Both the position numbers and the translations under genes were made by a program. DNA of 64,000 nt, taken from contig CAVSLS010000026.1 of assembly GCA_963728845.1 (NCBI GenBank), positions 124,001 to 188,000 of the forward strand, read 5' to 3'. A model generated the notes under the pieces. It was given only the letters and a program-made list of their open reading frames with translations. It was not told where the DNA came from and made no database searches. This document shows, piece after piece, positions 44,463 through 54,493 of the stretch; the first letter of the stretch is position 1; every line of letters starts with the position of its first letter. The stretch comes from Bog-473 sp963728845. GTDB lineage: Bacteria > Actinomycetota > Acidimicrobiia > Acidimicrobiales > RAAP-2.

Positions 44463-46064
44463 TCAGCCGAAGCCGAGCGCGTCGAAGATCAGGTTCCCCA
44501 CCGTGTTGATGGTGTCGACGCCGTACTGCTCGTCGACGTTGCCGTCGGTGAGGATGGCGAACACGTAGGTGCGGCCGCCCCCGGCTACGAATCCGATGCT
44601 GTTCACCTGCGCGTCGCCCGGTGCCGGCGTGATGAAGCCGGTCTTGACGGCAACGGTTCCAGGCGGGGCTCCGGCCGGAACGCCCCATACCTGGCTGGGC
44701 TCCACGCTGCGCATCAGCGAGAGCCCGTAGGCGCGGTAGCGGTCGGACAGGATCGGATTGGGGAAGGCGAACGTGTTCACGACTTTGACCATGTCGTCGG
44801 CGGTCGTCGTGGTGTACGCCCAGCCGAGGTTGTCCGACGTGATCGGTCCCGGGTACGGGTTCGTCCCCCCGAGTCCCACGAGGTCGTCGAAGGCGCCGAG
44901 ACCGCCGGCGCCGCCGATGATGCCCCACATGGCGGTGGCGGCGTTGTTGTCGCTCACCTCGATCATCGGGGGCATGAGCCCGGCCTGGTCGGGCGGGATC
45001 CCGCCTGACCGCTGATCGGCGGCCAGCGCGTCCGCCATGATGTCGACCTTCACGATGCTCGCCGTCACCTGGACGTCGCCCGGATGCAGGTCCCAGGTCA
45101 GGCCGGTCGTCGTCGTCGTAGACCGCGATCGAGACGTTGTCGGCCCGCTGCGACAGGTAGCCGGTGAGCGTGGGGCCGAACGGCGATGGTGTGTCGCCGT
45201 AGGCCACCCGGTAGCCCGTGCTCCCGGGCCCGGCGCCGATGCCTACTGCCGGGACGTCGGGCGGTGCTGAGCGCGGAGCCGTCGAAGGCCGCGTCGCCGA
45301 AGTCGAAGACCCCGCCGTCGCGCCCCACGAGCCAGTAGCCGCCACCGTCGGCCGTGGCCGCCATGCCGACGATCGGTGCGTTCAGCGGCTGGCCGCCCCG
45401 GGAGCCTCGGAAGGCGGCGTCGCCGAAGCTGAAGATCCCCCCGTCGCGCGCCACGAGCCAGTAGCCGGCGCCGGGAGCGGCCGCCATGCCGACGATCGGT
45501 GCGTTCAGCGGCTGGCCACCCTCGGAACCGGAGAACGCGGCGTCGCCGAAGCTGAAGATCCCCCCGTCGCGCGCCACGAGCCAGTAGCCGCCACCGTCGG
45601 CCGTGGCCGCGATGCCGACGATCGGTGCGTTCAGCGGCTGGCCGCCCTCGGAGCCCGCGAACGGCGCGTCGAATGCGAACACGCCGCCGTCGGCGGCCAC
45701 CAGCCAGTACCCGCCCGTGGCCGGGTCGGCGGCCATGGCGACGATGGGTTGGTCCAGCGCGATGCCACCGGTCGAGCCCCGGAAGGCGGCATCCCCGAAG
45801 GCGAAGACCCCGCCGTCGGCGGCCACCAGCCAGTACCCGCCGCCGTCGGCTGTCGTCGCCATGCCGACGACGGGGCGGTTGGGCGACGACGTCGAGAGAT
45901 CACCAAGGGCCGGCGCACCGAACGCGCGCACGGCGTTGGGCGGCACCGGCCCCGTGGCTGCAGCAGTCGGGAGGGGCGGCAGCGCAAGGACCAGCGCAGC
46001 TGGGACGGCGAGGAGCGCGGCGAGGGCGGCGGAGCGGCCGGCTCGGTCGGCGGACGGCCCGCAC
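44463..46064 (-). CDS. Secreted serine DD-peptidase/beta-lactamase-like protein with N-terminal GYWLV repeats
   Basis: An N-terminal signal-like segment (ALAALLAVPAALVLALPPL) is followed by five repeats of about 42 residues with the core GYWLVARDGGIFSFGDAAF, then a linker (TGYRVAYGDTPSPFGPTLTG) and a serine-hydrolase domain with all three class A signatures: SIVK (S-x-x-K), SDN and KTG. It is thus a penicillin-recognising DD-carboxypeptidase or class A-type hydrolase tethered to a repeat domain that may bind the wall. Single inserted bases near 45085, 45265 and 46025 break the frame. GTG 46064 is inferred. Confidence 0.75.
45290..45880 (-). repeat. In-gene tandem repeats, period about 123-126 bp
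   Basis: The GYWLV...DGG protein repeats are also visible in the DNA: for example CGCCGAAGCTGAAGATCCCC at 45421 recurs at 45544, 123 bp apart, and longer flanks are almost identical. Such near-identical copies can recombine and may be mis-assembled with short reads. Confidence 0.75.
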
Positions 46065-46078
46065 TGCCCGGTGGGAGT

Positions 46079-47068
46079 TCAACTCCCGATCGGGAAGTGG
46101 CAGGCCACCTGGTGGCCTGGCGCGATGTCCCGCATCTCGGGGACCTCCTCGGCGCAGCGGCCTTCGGCCCGCGGGCAGCGGGTCCGGAAGCGGCACCCCG
46201 ACGGCGGGTTGATCGGGCTCGGGGGCTCGCCCATGAGGGGCACCGACGTCCGGGTGGCCTCGGGGTCCGGCTCGACCGCCGACGAGAGGAGCGCCGCGGT
46301 GTAGTGGTGGGCCGGCGACTCGTAGAGGAGGTCGGAGGGCGCGATCTCGCAGAGGCGACCCAGGTACATGACGGCCACCCGGTCGCTGACGTTCTTGACC
46401 ACGGCCAGGTCGTGCGCAATGAAGAGGATGGTCAGGTGGTACTCCCGCTTGAGATCCTCGAGCAGGTTGAGGATCTGGGCCTGGACCGAGACGTCGAGAG
46501 CCGAGACGATCTCGTCGCACACCAAGAGTTTGGGTCGCAACACCAGGGCGCGGGCGATGCTGATGCGCTGGCACTGGCCCCCCGAGAACTCGCGGGGTCG
46601 CCGGTTGCCGTTGAGGTACGGGTCGATGCCGACCCGCTCGAGCATGGCGTTGACGGTCTGGTGGCGCTCGTCCTTGGAGCCGATCTTCCAGATGGTGAGC
46701 GGCTCCGCCACGATGTCGGTCACCCGCCGCCGCGGGTTCAGCGACGAAATCGGGTCCTGGAAGATCATCTGCACCTGCGTGCGCAGCGTGCGCAGGTCGC
46801 TGCGGCTGAGCGCGGTCAATTCCGTGTCGCCGAAGCGGATGCGTCCCGACGTCGGCCTCTCCACCTGCACGATGGCCCGTCCGGTGGTCGACTTTCCGCA
46901 GCCGGACTCGCCGACGAGGCCGAGCGTCTCCCCGGCGCGCATGGTGAAGGAGATGCCGGCGACGGCTTGGACGGTCGTGCTGCCCTTCTGGAACAAGACA
47001 TGGAGGTCTTCGACCGACAGAAGCGGCTCCGTGTCGAGCGCACGAGGCTCCAGGGCGGTGTCGGTCAT
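46079..47068 (-). CDS. oppF: Oligopeptide/dipeptide ABC importer ATPase OppF-like
   Basis: The 329-residue ATPase has Walker A GLVGESGCGKSTTGRAIVQV, the Q-loop MIFQDPISSLNPRR, signature EFSGGQCQRISIARAL and Walker B LLVCDEIVSALDVS. The C-terminus has the Opp/Dpp oligopeptide extension with GCRFRTRCPRAEGRC, whose cysteines bind an Fe-S cluster in family members. The usual LSGGQ is FSGGQ here, common in OppF. As sequenced it is in frame with oppD without a stop; an ATGA at 47065-47068 marks the likely true junction. Confidence 0.92.
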   Translation of the reverse strand: MTDTALEPRALDTEPLLSVEDLHVLFQKGSTTVQAVAGISFTMRAGETLGLVGESGCGKSTTGRAIVQVERPTSGRIRFGDTELTALSRSDLRTLRTQVQMIFQDPISSLNPRRRVTDIVAEPLTIWKIGSKDERHQTVNAMLERVGIDPYLNGNRRPREFSGGQCQRISIARALVLRPKLLVCDEIVSALDVSVQAQILNLLEDLKREYHLTILFIAHDLAVVKNVSDRVAVMYLGRLCEIAPSDLLYESPAHHYTAALLSSAVEPDPEATRTSVPLMGEPPSPINPPSGCRFRTRCPRAEGRCAEEVPEMRDIAPGHQVACHFPIGS

Positions 47069-48088
47069 GCCGTCACCGCGCTCGGGTCTCTCCGGGCGGT
47101 CCTGGCGATTGGCATCGGTCAGCGGGTACCAGCACGCGTAGGTGTGACCGGGAGCGGCCTCCACGAGCGGTGGCTTCTCGCGGTGGCACCTCTCCTGGGC
47201 GTAGGGGCAGCGGGGCGAGAACGGGCATCCCGCCGGGGGGTGGATCAGGTCGGGCGGGCGGCCCTCGATGGCGACGAGTCGTGAATGGCTGGGTTGGCGA
47301 TCCGGGGGATCGACTTGAGGAGCGCCTCGGTGTACGGCATGGCCATGCTCTTGAAGAGCACGGTGGTGGGGGCACGCTCGACCACGTTGCCGGCGTACAT
47401 GACGATGATCTCGTCCGTGCGCGTCGCGACGACGCCGAGGTCGTGCGTGACCAGGATCATGGCCATGTTCCGATCGCGCTGCAAGTTGGGAGAGCAGGTC
47501 GAGGATCTGGGCCTGCACGGTGACATCGAGGCCCGTGGTGGGCTCGTCGGCCAACAACAGCCGCGGCGCACAGGCGAGTGCGATGGCGATCATGACCCGT
47601 TGACGCATGCCACCGGAGAGCTGGGCCGGGTAGGCCTCGTAGCGCTCGACGGGTGACGGGATGCCGACCTGCATGAGGAGGGACAGCGCCGTCTCCTTGG
47701 CCTCGGCCTTGGAGAGCTTCAGGTGGATCTTGAGCGGCTCGGTGATCTGGTTCCCGATGCGCTGCACGGGGTTGAGGGACGTCATCGGGTCCTGGAACAC
47801 CATGGCGATGTGCGTGCTCCAGAGCCGGCGGAGCTCGTCGTTGGGAGCGTTGAGGATCTCGGTGCCGTTGTAGCGCACGGACCCCGTCTGGACGGCGGAG
47901 AGCCGGGGGAGCAGGCCCATGACGGCCCGGGACAGGACGGTCTTGCCGGACCCGGACTCTCCGACGACACCGAGGGTCTTTCCTTGCTCGAGCGTGAAGG
48001 AGACCCCTTGCACCGCCCGGACGTTGCCGCGGCTGGTGGTGAAGGAGACGCTGAGGTCCTCGACCTCGAGGAGCGGCCCGTCGGTCAC
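47065..48088 (-). CDS. oppD: Oligopeptide/dipeptide ABC importer ATPase OppD-like (frameshifts)
   Basis: Walker A GVVGESGSGKTVLSRAVMGL, Q-loop MVFQDPMTSLNPVQRI, signature QLSGGMRQRVMIAIAL and Walker B LLLADEPTTGLDVT are in the first frame. One extra base near 47487 moves the switch region (MILVTHDLGVVA, IMYAGNVVERAPT) to the next frame, and a lost base near 47280 returns to RLVAIEGRPPDLI and the Cys-rich GCPFSPRCPYAQERC tail. A further shift is needed to use the TGA at 47065. GTG 48088 overlaps the oppC stop. Confidence 0.88.
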
Positions 48089-48996
48089 AGCTTGATCTCC
48101 GACACGTCGAAGTAGGACCGAAGCTTGTCGGCGATCACGTTGAGGCTGATGAGGAGGAGGAACATCGCTGCGGCCGGGAAGATGAGGAGCCAGGTGTTGG
48201 TCTGTCCCTTGGCGCCCGAGAGGAGCGTGGATCCCTCGTAGAGCATGTTGCCCCAGCTCGGTGTGGGCGGCTGCACCGACAGGCCGAGGAAGGCCAATGT
48301 GCCCTCGAGCACGATGATGGTGGCGACCGCGATCAGGCTGAACGACACGATGGTCGGGGCGATGTTGGGCAGGAGCTCGCGGGCCAGGATCCGGGTGTCG
48401 CTGGCGCCGAGGGACTTGGCGGCCAGGACGAAGTCGCGGGTGGCGTACGACAGCGTCGAGGCCCGCACCACCCGGAAGATGAGCGGCGCGCCGAAGATGC
48501 CGATGATCAGCGTGATCTTCCACAAGCTGTGACCCCAGAAGGACACGATGGCGATGACGGCGACGAGGGCGGGGAAGGCGAGCACCACGTAGGAACCCGT
48601 GTTGAGCGCGGTGTCGATGCGCCCCCGGCGGTACGCCGAGATCATGGCGGGCACCCCGCCCAGGATCATGCCGATCGCCGCGCCGAAGAAGCCCACCACG
48701 AGCGAGACGCGGGACCCGTAGATGAGCCGGCTGAGGATGTCGCGGTAGAGATCGTCGGTGCCGAGGAGGTGGCCCCAGCCCGGGCCGGCGTTCTGCGGGC
48801 CGTTGTAGTTCCCCAGGTCGGGGTTGGGCAGCGGGAGCAGGCTGGCGGTGAGGGCCAGCACGATGTTGAGCGCGATCCAACCGACGCAGATCCAGAAGAA
48901 GACGCCGAGCTTCTTGGTGGTCGGATCAGCTTCCTTCTCGGCCTCGATCTCGGCCTCGATGTCACTGAACGTGTGCATGTCGGTCAGTTCACTCAC
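48085..48996 (-). CDS. oppC: Oligopeptide/dipeptide ABC importer permease OppC-like
   Basis: The 303-residue permease starts with a charged cytoplasmic N-terminus, then a helix FFWICVGWIALNIVLALTA, the family segment GTDDLYRDILSRLIYGSRVSL, and the EAA-type loop LAAKSLGASDTRILARELLPN before further helices and SWGNMLYEG. This layout is diagnostic of OppC/DppC. GTG 48996 overlaps the oppB end by 8 bases. The frame is intact. Confidence 0.93.
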   Translation of the reverse strand: MSELTDMHTFSDIEAEIEAEKEADPTTKKLGVFFWICVGWIALNIVLALTASLLPLPNPDLGNYNGPQNAGPGWGHLLGTDDLYRDILSRLIYGSRVSLVVGFFGAAIGMILGGVPAMISAYRRGRIDTALNTGSYVVLAFPALVAVIAIVSFWGHSLWKITLIIGIFGAPLIFRVVRASTLSYATRDFVLAAKSLGASDTRILARELLPNIAPTIVSFSLIAVATIIVLEGTLAFLGLSVQPPTPSWGNMLYEGSTLLSGAKGQTNTWLLIFPAAAMFLLLISLNVIADKLRSYFDVSEIKL

Positions 48997-49936
48997 GGGC
49001 GATCCTCGGGTCGACGATGGAGAAGAGGAAGTCGAAGATGAAGTTGATCAGGACGATGGCGATCGCCACGAACAGGGTGATCCCCTGCACGACGGTGTAG
49101 TCGTCCTGGTTCACGCTCGAGATGAGCTGATAGCCCAGCCCGGGCATCTGCAGGAGCAGCTCCACCACGAAGGTGCCGGCGATGAGGCTGCCGATGGTGA
49201 CGCCCGCCGAGGCGAGCAGCGAGATGGAGGAAGGCCGCAACGCGTGGCGCCACATGATGCGTCGGTCGGAGAGGCCCTTGGACCGGGCCATGGTGATGAA
49301 GTCCTCTTGCAAGGTGGAGATCAGGTCGTTTCGCAGCAGGCGGAAGTACACCACGATTGAGCCGAGGGCCAGCACGATGGCGGGGAGCATCATGGTGTGG
49401 ATGTTCGACCAGAAATTCTGGGTGAGCGGGACGTAGGAGGCGGGTCCCGGGAAGACGTGCCAGTGGACCGCGAAGATCAGCACGAGGATGGGCGCGATCA
49501 CGAATGGCGGCAGGGCGAGCATGGCGAACGTCGTGCTGTTGGAGGCCTGGTCGAACAGGCGATTGGGCCGACGTGACGCGTGCATCGCCATCGGGAACGC
49601 AATGGCGAAGGCGATGATCTGCGAGAAGATGATCAGCTCGAGGTCGATGGGGAAGGACTGGGCGATGATGCTGGTCGTCGTCTGGTGCGTCGTGTAGGAC
49701 TGTCCCAGGTTGCCCTGGAAGACATGGCCGATCCAAATGAAGTACTGCTCCCACAGGGGGCGGTTGAGGCCAAGTTGGCGGTCGACCGTGGCGACGTTCT
49801 GAGGGGTGGCGTTGGGTCCGAGGATCGTGGCGGTGGGGTTGCCCGGGAGCAGGTGGACCAGGAAGAACGAGGCGACAGAGACGAAGAGGATGATGATGAG
49901 AAGGAGCACCAGCCGCTTGATGATGTAACGGGCCAC
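48989..49936 (-). CDS. oppB: Oligopeptide/dipeptide ABC importer permease OppB-like
   Basis: The 315-residue permease begins VARYIIKRLVLLLIIIL and has the OppB marks VHLLPGNP, LGLNRPLWEQYFIWI, and the coupling loop MARSKGLSDRRIMWRHALRP, with six helices. It forms the channel with OppC. GTG 49936 has an AGAGG site 5 nt upstream. It is the first gene of the minus-strand block oppBCDF followed by the serine-peptidase gene. No periplasmic-type binding protein (OppA) is encoded in the block, so one must be supplied from elsewhere. Confidence 0.92.
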   Translation of the reverse strand: MARYIIKRLVLLLIIILFVSVASFFLVHLLPGNPTATILGPNATPQNVATVDRQLGLNRPLWEQYFIWIGHVFQGNLGQSYTTHQTTTSIIAQSFPIDLELIIFSQIIAFAIAFPMAMHASRRPNRLFDQASNSTTFAMLALPPFVIAPILVLIFAVHWHVFPGPASYVPLTQNFWSNIHTMMLPAIVLALGSIVVYFRLLRNDLISTLQEDFITMARSKGLSDRRIMWRHALRPSSISLLASAGVTIGSLIAGTFVVELLLQMPGLGYQLISSVNQDDYTVVQGITLFVAIAIVLINFIFDFLFSIVDPRIARE

Positions 49937-50035
49937 GTTGCCTCTTTCCCCCCTTCGGAATCCGTCGTTTCCTTCGGTGCTGGCCGACCCCCACCGGCGG
50001 CGAATGATCCTAGACCGCGAGCCCATTGTCCTACC

Positions 50036-51632
50036 ATGCGGCCCATGCCCGAGGAGGTTCCCGCTCTCACCGGTCGCACGCGCATCGTCGCAGGCGTCGG
50101 CGTGGGACTGGTGGTCGCAGCCGGGCTCTACCTCCGTTTCTGGACCCGTTCGGGGCTCTGGCTCGACGAGGCGCTGACGGTCGACATCGCCCGCCTCCCG
50201 TTGCACGAGATTCCGAATGCGCTGAAGCACGACGGAGCGCCGCCCCTCTACTACTACCTCCTCCACTTCTGGATCTCCCTCTTCGGGCAGTCGAACGACG
50301 CCGTGCGGGCCCTGTCGGGCGTGTTCGCGGTGCTCACCCTCCCGGTCGGGTGGCTGTGCGGCAAGCGCCTCGGCGGCCGCTCCGTGGCCTGGACGATGCT
50401 CGTCCTGCTGGCGAGCGCACCCTTCGCCGTGTACTACGCGACGGAGTCGAGGATGTACGCGCTGGTGATCCTCCTGACGGGTTGCGGCTTCCTGGCCCTT
50501 CAGCGGGCCATCAGGGCACCCGGTCCGGGCAACCTGATCGCCGTGGCGCGTCGTCACGGCGGCCTTGCTCTACTCCCAGTACTGGTCCCTCTATCTCGCC
50601 GCCATGGTGGCCATCTGGCTCATCGTGTCCGTCGTGCGCAGCCGCCGCCGCGGACACCCCGAGGACGCTCCGTGGGCCGCACTCGTCGCGGTCGCCGCGG
50701 GATGCCTGCTGTTCGTGCCCTGGGTGCCGACGTTCCTCTACCAGACCAAGCACACGGGCACCCCGTGGGCGGCACCACCGAATTTCTCGGCGGTCATCAA
50801 CGCGTTGACCGGCTTCACGGACAACCAGGGTTCCACGCTCCAAACGGCGACCAACCAGGGTCGGCTGCTCGCAGTCATCTACTTCTGCATGCTGGCGCTG
50901 GCGGTCTTCGGCATCGGCCGGAGCGGACGCATCATCGAGCTCGACCTGCGCACGCGGCCACGCGCGCGCGCTCTGGGCTTCGTCGTGCTGGGGACCCTGT
51001 TCGCCGCCATCGCCGGGGGCATCATCACGGCGAGCGCGTTCTCTTCCCGCTACGCGGCCGTGGTCTTCCTCCCCTTCCTCCTCCTCATCGCACTGGGGAC
51101 GACCACGCTCCTCAGCCCGAGGGTCCGGATGGTCGTCGTCGGGCTCGCGGTGGTGGCCGGCCTCGTGTCGTCGGCCCAGAACGTGACCACACAGCGCACC
51201 CAGGCCGGCGCCGTGGCGGCCGCGCTCAACACGTACGCAAAGCCGGGGGACGTCATCGCCTTCTGCCCCGACCAGCTGGGGCCGGCCGTCTACCGGCAGG
51301 TCCGGAACCCGTCGCAGTACGACATGATCACCTTCCCCCGTCGGACGTCGCCGCAGATCGTCGACTGGGTCGACTACGCCGACACCGTGCACGCAGCGGA
51401 CCCGAACTCCTTCGCCGACGCGGTGTACCAGAAGACCGCGCCCGGCCATCACATCTGGCTGGTCTGGCAGCCCATGTACGAGACCTACGGCGTCAAGTGC
51501 GAGACGATCGCCACCGACCTCCTGAACGCGTCGACCAAGAACGGCGGCGGTGGGCGCAACTACGTGATCAGCCACGAGGCCCTGTTCTACGAGCCGATGA
51601 ATCTCACCGAGTACGTACCGTCGGGACCCTGA
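50036..51632 (+). CDS. Family 39-type membrane glycosyltransferase (frameshift near 50545)
   Basis: The N-terminal part has a membrane helix then SGLWLDEALTVDIARLPL, the acidic D-E loop of polyprenyl-phosphate-sugar-dependent GT-C enzymes (GT39/ArnT type), and APPLYYYLLHFW. After LIAVA one extra base near 50545 leads to LLYSQYWSLYLAAMVAIWL and more helices, ending in a soluble domain with KPGDVIAFCPDQLG. About 530 residues. It probably transfers a sugar from a lipid-linked donor outside the membrane. It is the first of several envelope-glycan genes on this strand. Confidence 0.82.
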
Positions 51633-51635
51633 CCG

Positions 51636-52875
51636 GTGGCCCGGGTGACGCCGCCGACCGCGCCGACCGCGCCGAACGGGACGACGACCTCGCCTGAGGC
51701 CCCGGGGCCCGGAGACGGCTGGGGCGCGGCGCGGCGGATCTGGCAGCGGGTGCCCGATTCGTTGCGGGAGGCCCTGCTCCCGTTCGCCGTCGCCCGGGTC
51801 GTCGTCGTGGGCACACTCGGCCTGGCCCACTTCATCGTCGACCGCACCCACCCCTCGGTTCCCGGCGCCGCGGCCCGGGTGCACGCGGGGCTGCTGGGCT
51901 GGGACGCCGGCTGGTACGAGACGATCGCCCGCCAGGGCTACGGCGCCACTGGGGCGCGAGTCCCTGCGCTTCTTCCCGGCGGTGCCCTTGTTGACCCACG
52001 CGCTGGCGTGGGTGCCCGGGCTCGGCGACGGCCCGGCGCTGGTCCTCCTGGCCAACGCGGCCGCCCTGGCCGCCACGGCCATGCTGTACACCCTGGTGCG
52101 CCGGGAGACCGGGGACGCGCGCGTGGCCCGGCGCGCGCTCTGGATCCTGAGCCTCCTGCCCGCCGCCTTCGTCCTCGTCATGGGCTACGCCGAGTCCGTG
52201 CTGCTGGTGCTGGCCATCGGGTGCTTCCTGGCCCTGCGGCCGCCGCCGGCGGCGAGCACCGCCCGCCCGCACCTCGCCGTCGCCGGGGTGCTCGCCTTCG
52301 CGGCGGCCCTGACCCGGCCCATCGGCGTGTTGCTGGCCCTCGCCGTCGTGGCCGAAGTGGTGCGCTGGTGGCCGCGACTGGGTCGTGGCGAGCGCGTGGC
52401 GGGCCTCGCCGCCGTCGCAGCACCGTTCGTGGGCGTGCTCGCGTTCTTGGCCTGGTCGAAGCACACCGTCGGCGACTGGTTGGCCCCGTTGCGGGTCCAG
52501 CTCCAGAGCTCGCACCACGGGGGGCTCTCGGACCCCTTCGCCACGCTGTACCACGACGCCACCGGGGTGCTGCACCACCACGTGGGCACGGCGCTGCACG
52601 TTCCCTGGGTGCTGCTCGCCCTGGCCATGCTCGTCGTCTGCTGGCGACGCCTCCCCGCTCCCTACACGCTCTTCGCCGCCGCGGTCCTGGCCGTCGCCGT
52701 GGCCGGCACCAACCTCGATTCGTTCGAGCGCTACGCCCTCAGCGCCTTCCCGCTGTCGATCGCCGCCGCGCTGGTGCTCACGGAGTCCCAACTCGAGCGG
52801 GCCGTCGTGGCGCTGCTGTCGGCCGGGCTCGCCGGCTACGCGCTGCTGGCCTTCCTCAACATCTCCGTGCCCTGA
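51636..52875 (+). CDS. PIG-V-like membrane mannosyltransferase (frameshift near 51960)
   Basis: The protein has GWDAGWYETIARQGYG near residue 90, then, after one extra base near 51960, SLRFFPAVPLLTHALAW and a series of membrane helices (ALVLLANAAALAATAML, AAFVLVMGYAESVLLVLAI, HLAVAGVLAFAAALTRPIG). The W-D-x-x-W-Y and FFP-x-x-P-LL patterns match the GPI-mannosyltransferase II (PIG-V) fold found in actinobacteria. It likely adds mannose from polyprenyl-phosphate-mannose. GTG 51636 lies 3 bases after the previous stop. Confidence 0.78.
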
Positions 52876-52968
52876 GCGCTCACGCCGGGGGCTGCCGCGC
52901 AACCCCCGTTGGGGCGGAGGTGCGCCCTCCACGAACCCGGGCGGGGGGTCCACTAACCTGCCTTGCTC

Positions 52969-54456
52969 GTGGCCGTACGCGATGAAGCACCCGTCGTCAT
53001 CGCCGGCGCGGGGCCCGGCGGCCTGACCGCGGCCTACCTGCTGACCAAACGGGGGGCGCACCCGGTCGTCCTCGAGTCAGACGACCAGGTGGGTGGCATC
53101 TCGCGCACGGTCGTGCGCGACGGCTGGCGTTTCGACCTGGGCGGACACCGGTTCTTCACCAAGGTGCCCGAGGTCGAGGCCCTCTGGCACGAGATCCTGC
53201 CCGAGGGCGACTTCATGCTCCGGCCCCGCATGAGCCGCATCTACTACCGGGGCAAGTTCTACGACTACCCCCTCAAGGCGGTCAATGCGTTGCGCAACCT
53301 CGGCCTGTGGGAGGCGATCCTGTGCGGGTTCTCCTACGTCTGGGCTCGCATCCGTCCCCCGCGGGACGAGTCGAACTACGAGAACTGGCTGGTGAAGCGG
53401 TTCGGCTGGCGGCTGTACCGGACCTTCTTCAAGACGTACACCGAGAAGGTGTGGGGCGTGCCGGTCTCGGACATGCCGGCCGACTGGGCGGCGCAGCGCG
53501 TCAAGAACCTCGACCTGCGCAAGGCGGTCGTCAACGCCATCCTGCCCAAGCGGGGCCAGACCGAGATCACCACCCTGATCGAGGAGTTCCAGTACCCGAA
53601 GTACGGCCCCGGCATGATGTGGGAGGTCTGCGCGGACAAGGTGCAGGCCGCCGGGGGGACGCTCGAGATGCGGGCGCGGTTGACCGGCATCACGGTCGAG
53701 GGAGGCCGCGCCGTCGCCGCCACGTACCTCCAGGGTGGGACCGAGCACACCGTCGCGGCGTCGCACGTCATCTCGACCGTGCCCATGCGCGAGCTGGTGC
53801 ACACGATCACGCCGCCCCCACCCGCCGAGGTCGTCGCGGCGGCCGACGATCTCCACTACCGCGACTACCTCACCGTCGCCCTCATCGTGCCCGAGTCGCG
53901 CAGCTTCCCCGACAACTGGATCTACATCCACGCCACCGACGTCGAGGTCGGGCGCATCCAGAACTACGGCTCCTGGTCGCCCTTCCTGGTCAAGGACGGG
54001 CGGACCTGCCTCGGCCTCGAGTACTTCGTCTTCGAGGGCGACGACATGTGGAACACGCCCGACGACGAGCTCATCGCGCTCGGCACGAAGGAGCTCATGT
54101 CGCTCGGCCTGGCCGCCGAGGGCGACGTCGAGCGGGGCTACGTGGTCCGTGTCCCCAAGGCGTACCCGTACTACGACTTCAGCTACAAGGCGAACGTCGA
54201 GACCATCCGCAAGTGGATCGAGGCCGAGGCGCCCAACATCCATCCCGTCGGGCGCAACGGGATGCACAAGTACAACAACCAGGACCACTCCATGTACACC
54301 GCCATGCTGACGGTGGAGAACATGTTCGGCGCCACACACGACATCTGGTCGGTCAACGTGGAGGACGAGTACCACGAGTCGGGATCGACCGGACGAGACG
54401 CTCCCGTGCTGCCGCGACGCACGGCCGTCACGGCAGGCTCACGCGACCCTGGCTGA
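52969..54456 (+). CDS. FAD-dependent amine-oxidase/UDP-galactopyranose-mutase-like protein
   Basis: The 495-residue protein begins with the FAD motif VVIAGAGPGGLTAAYLL and has VGGISRTV, then FDLGGHRFFTKVPEVEALW and YYRGKFYDYPLKAVNAL, features of mutase-like or protoporphyrinogen-oxidase-like proteins linked to cell-wall glycan clusters. The C-terminal YNNQDHSMYTAMLTVENM closes the FAD site. It may act on a nucleotide sugar or lipid-linked glycan. GTG 52969 is preferred; TAACCT lies 9 nt upstream. The frame is intact. Confidence 0.85.
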   Translation: MAVRDEAPVVIAGAGPGGLTAAYLLTKRGAHPVVLESDDQVGGISRTVVRDGWRFDLGGHRFFTKVPEVEALWHEILPEGDFMLRPRMSRIYYRGKFYDYPLKAVNALRNLGLWEAILCGFSYVWARIRPPRDESNYENWLVKRFGWRLYRTFFKTYTEKVWGVPVSDMPADWAAQRVKNLDLRKAVVNAILPKRGQTEITTLIEEFQYPKYGPGMMWEVCADKVQAAGGTLEMRARLTGITVEGGRAVAATYLQGGTEHTVAASHVISTVPMRELVHTITPPPPAEVVAAADDLHYRDYLTVALIVPESRSFPDNWIYIHATDVEVGRIQNYGSWSPFLVKDGRTCLGLEYFVFEGDDMWNTPDDELIALGTKELMSLGLAAEGDVERGYVVRVPKAYPYYDFSYKANVETIRKWIEAEAPNIHPVGRNGMHKYNNQDHSMYTAMLTVENMFGATHDIWSVNVEDEYHESGSTGRDAPVLPRRTAVTAGSRDPG

Positions 54457-54493
54457 GGACGCGCCCGCGCCGGCGCAGCGGTGGCGGCCGTGG

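Noticed and set aside
45290..45880. Mobile element or CRISPR from the tandem DNA repeats
   Set aside because: The repeats are in frame, code for the GYWLV protein repeats and have a period of about 123-126 bp inside one gene.
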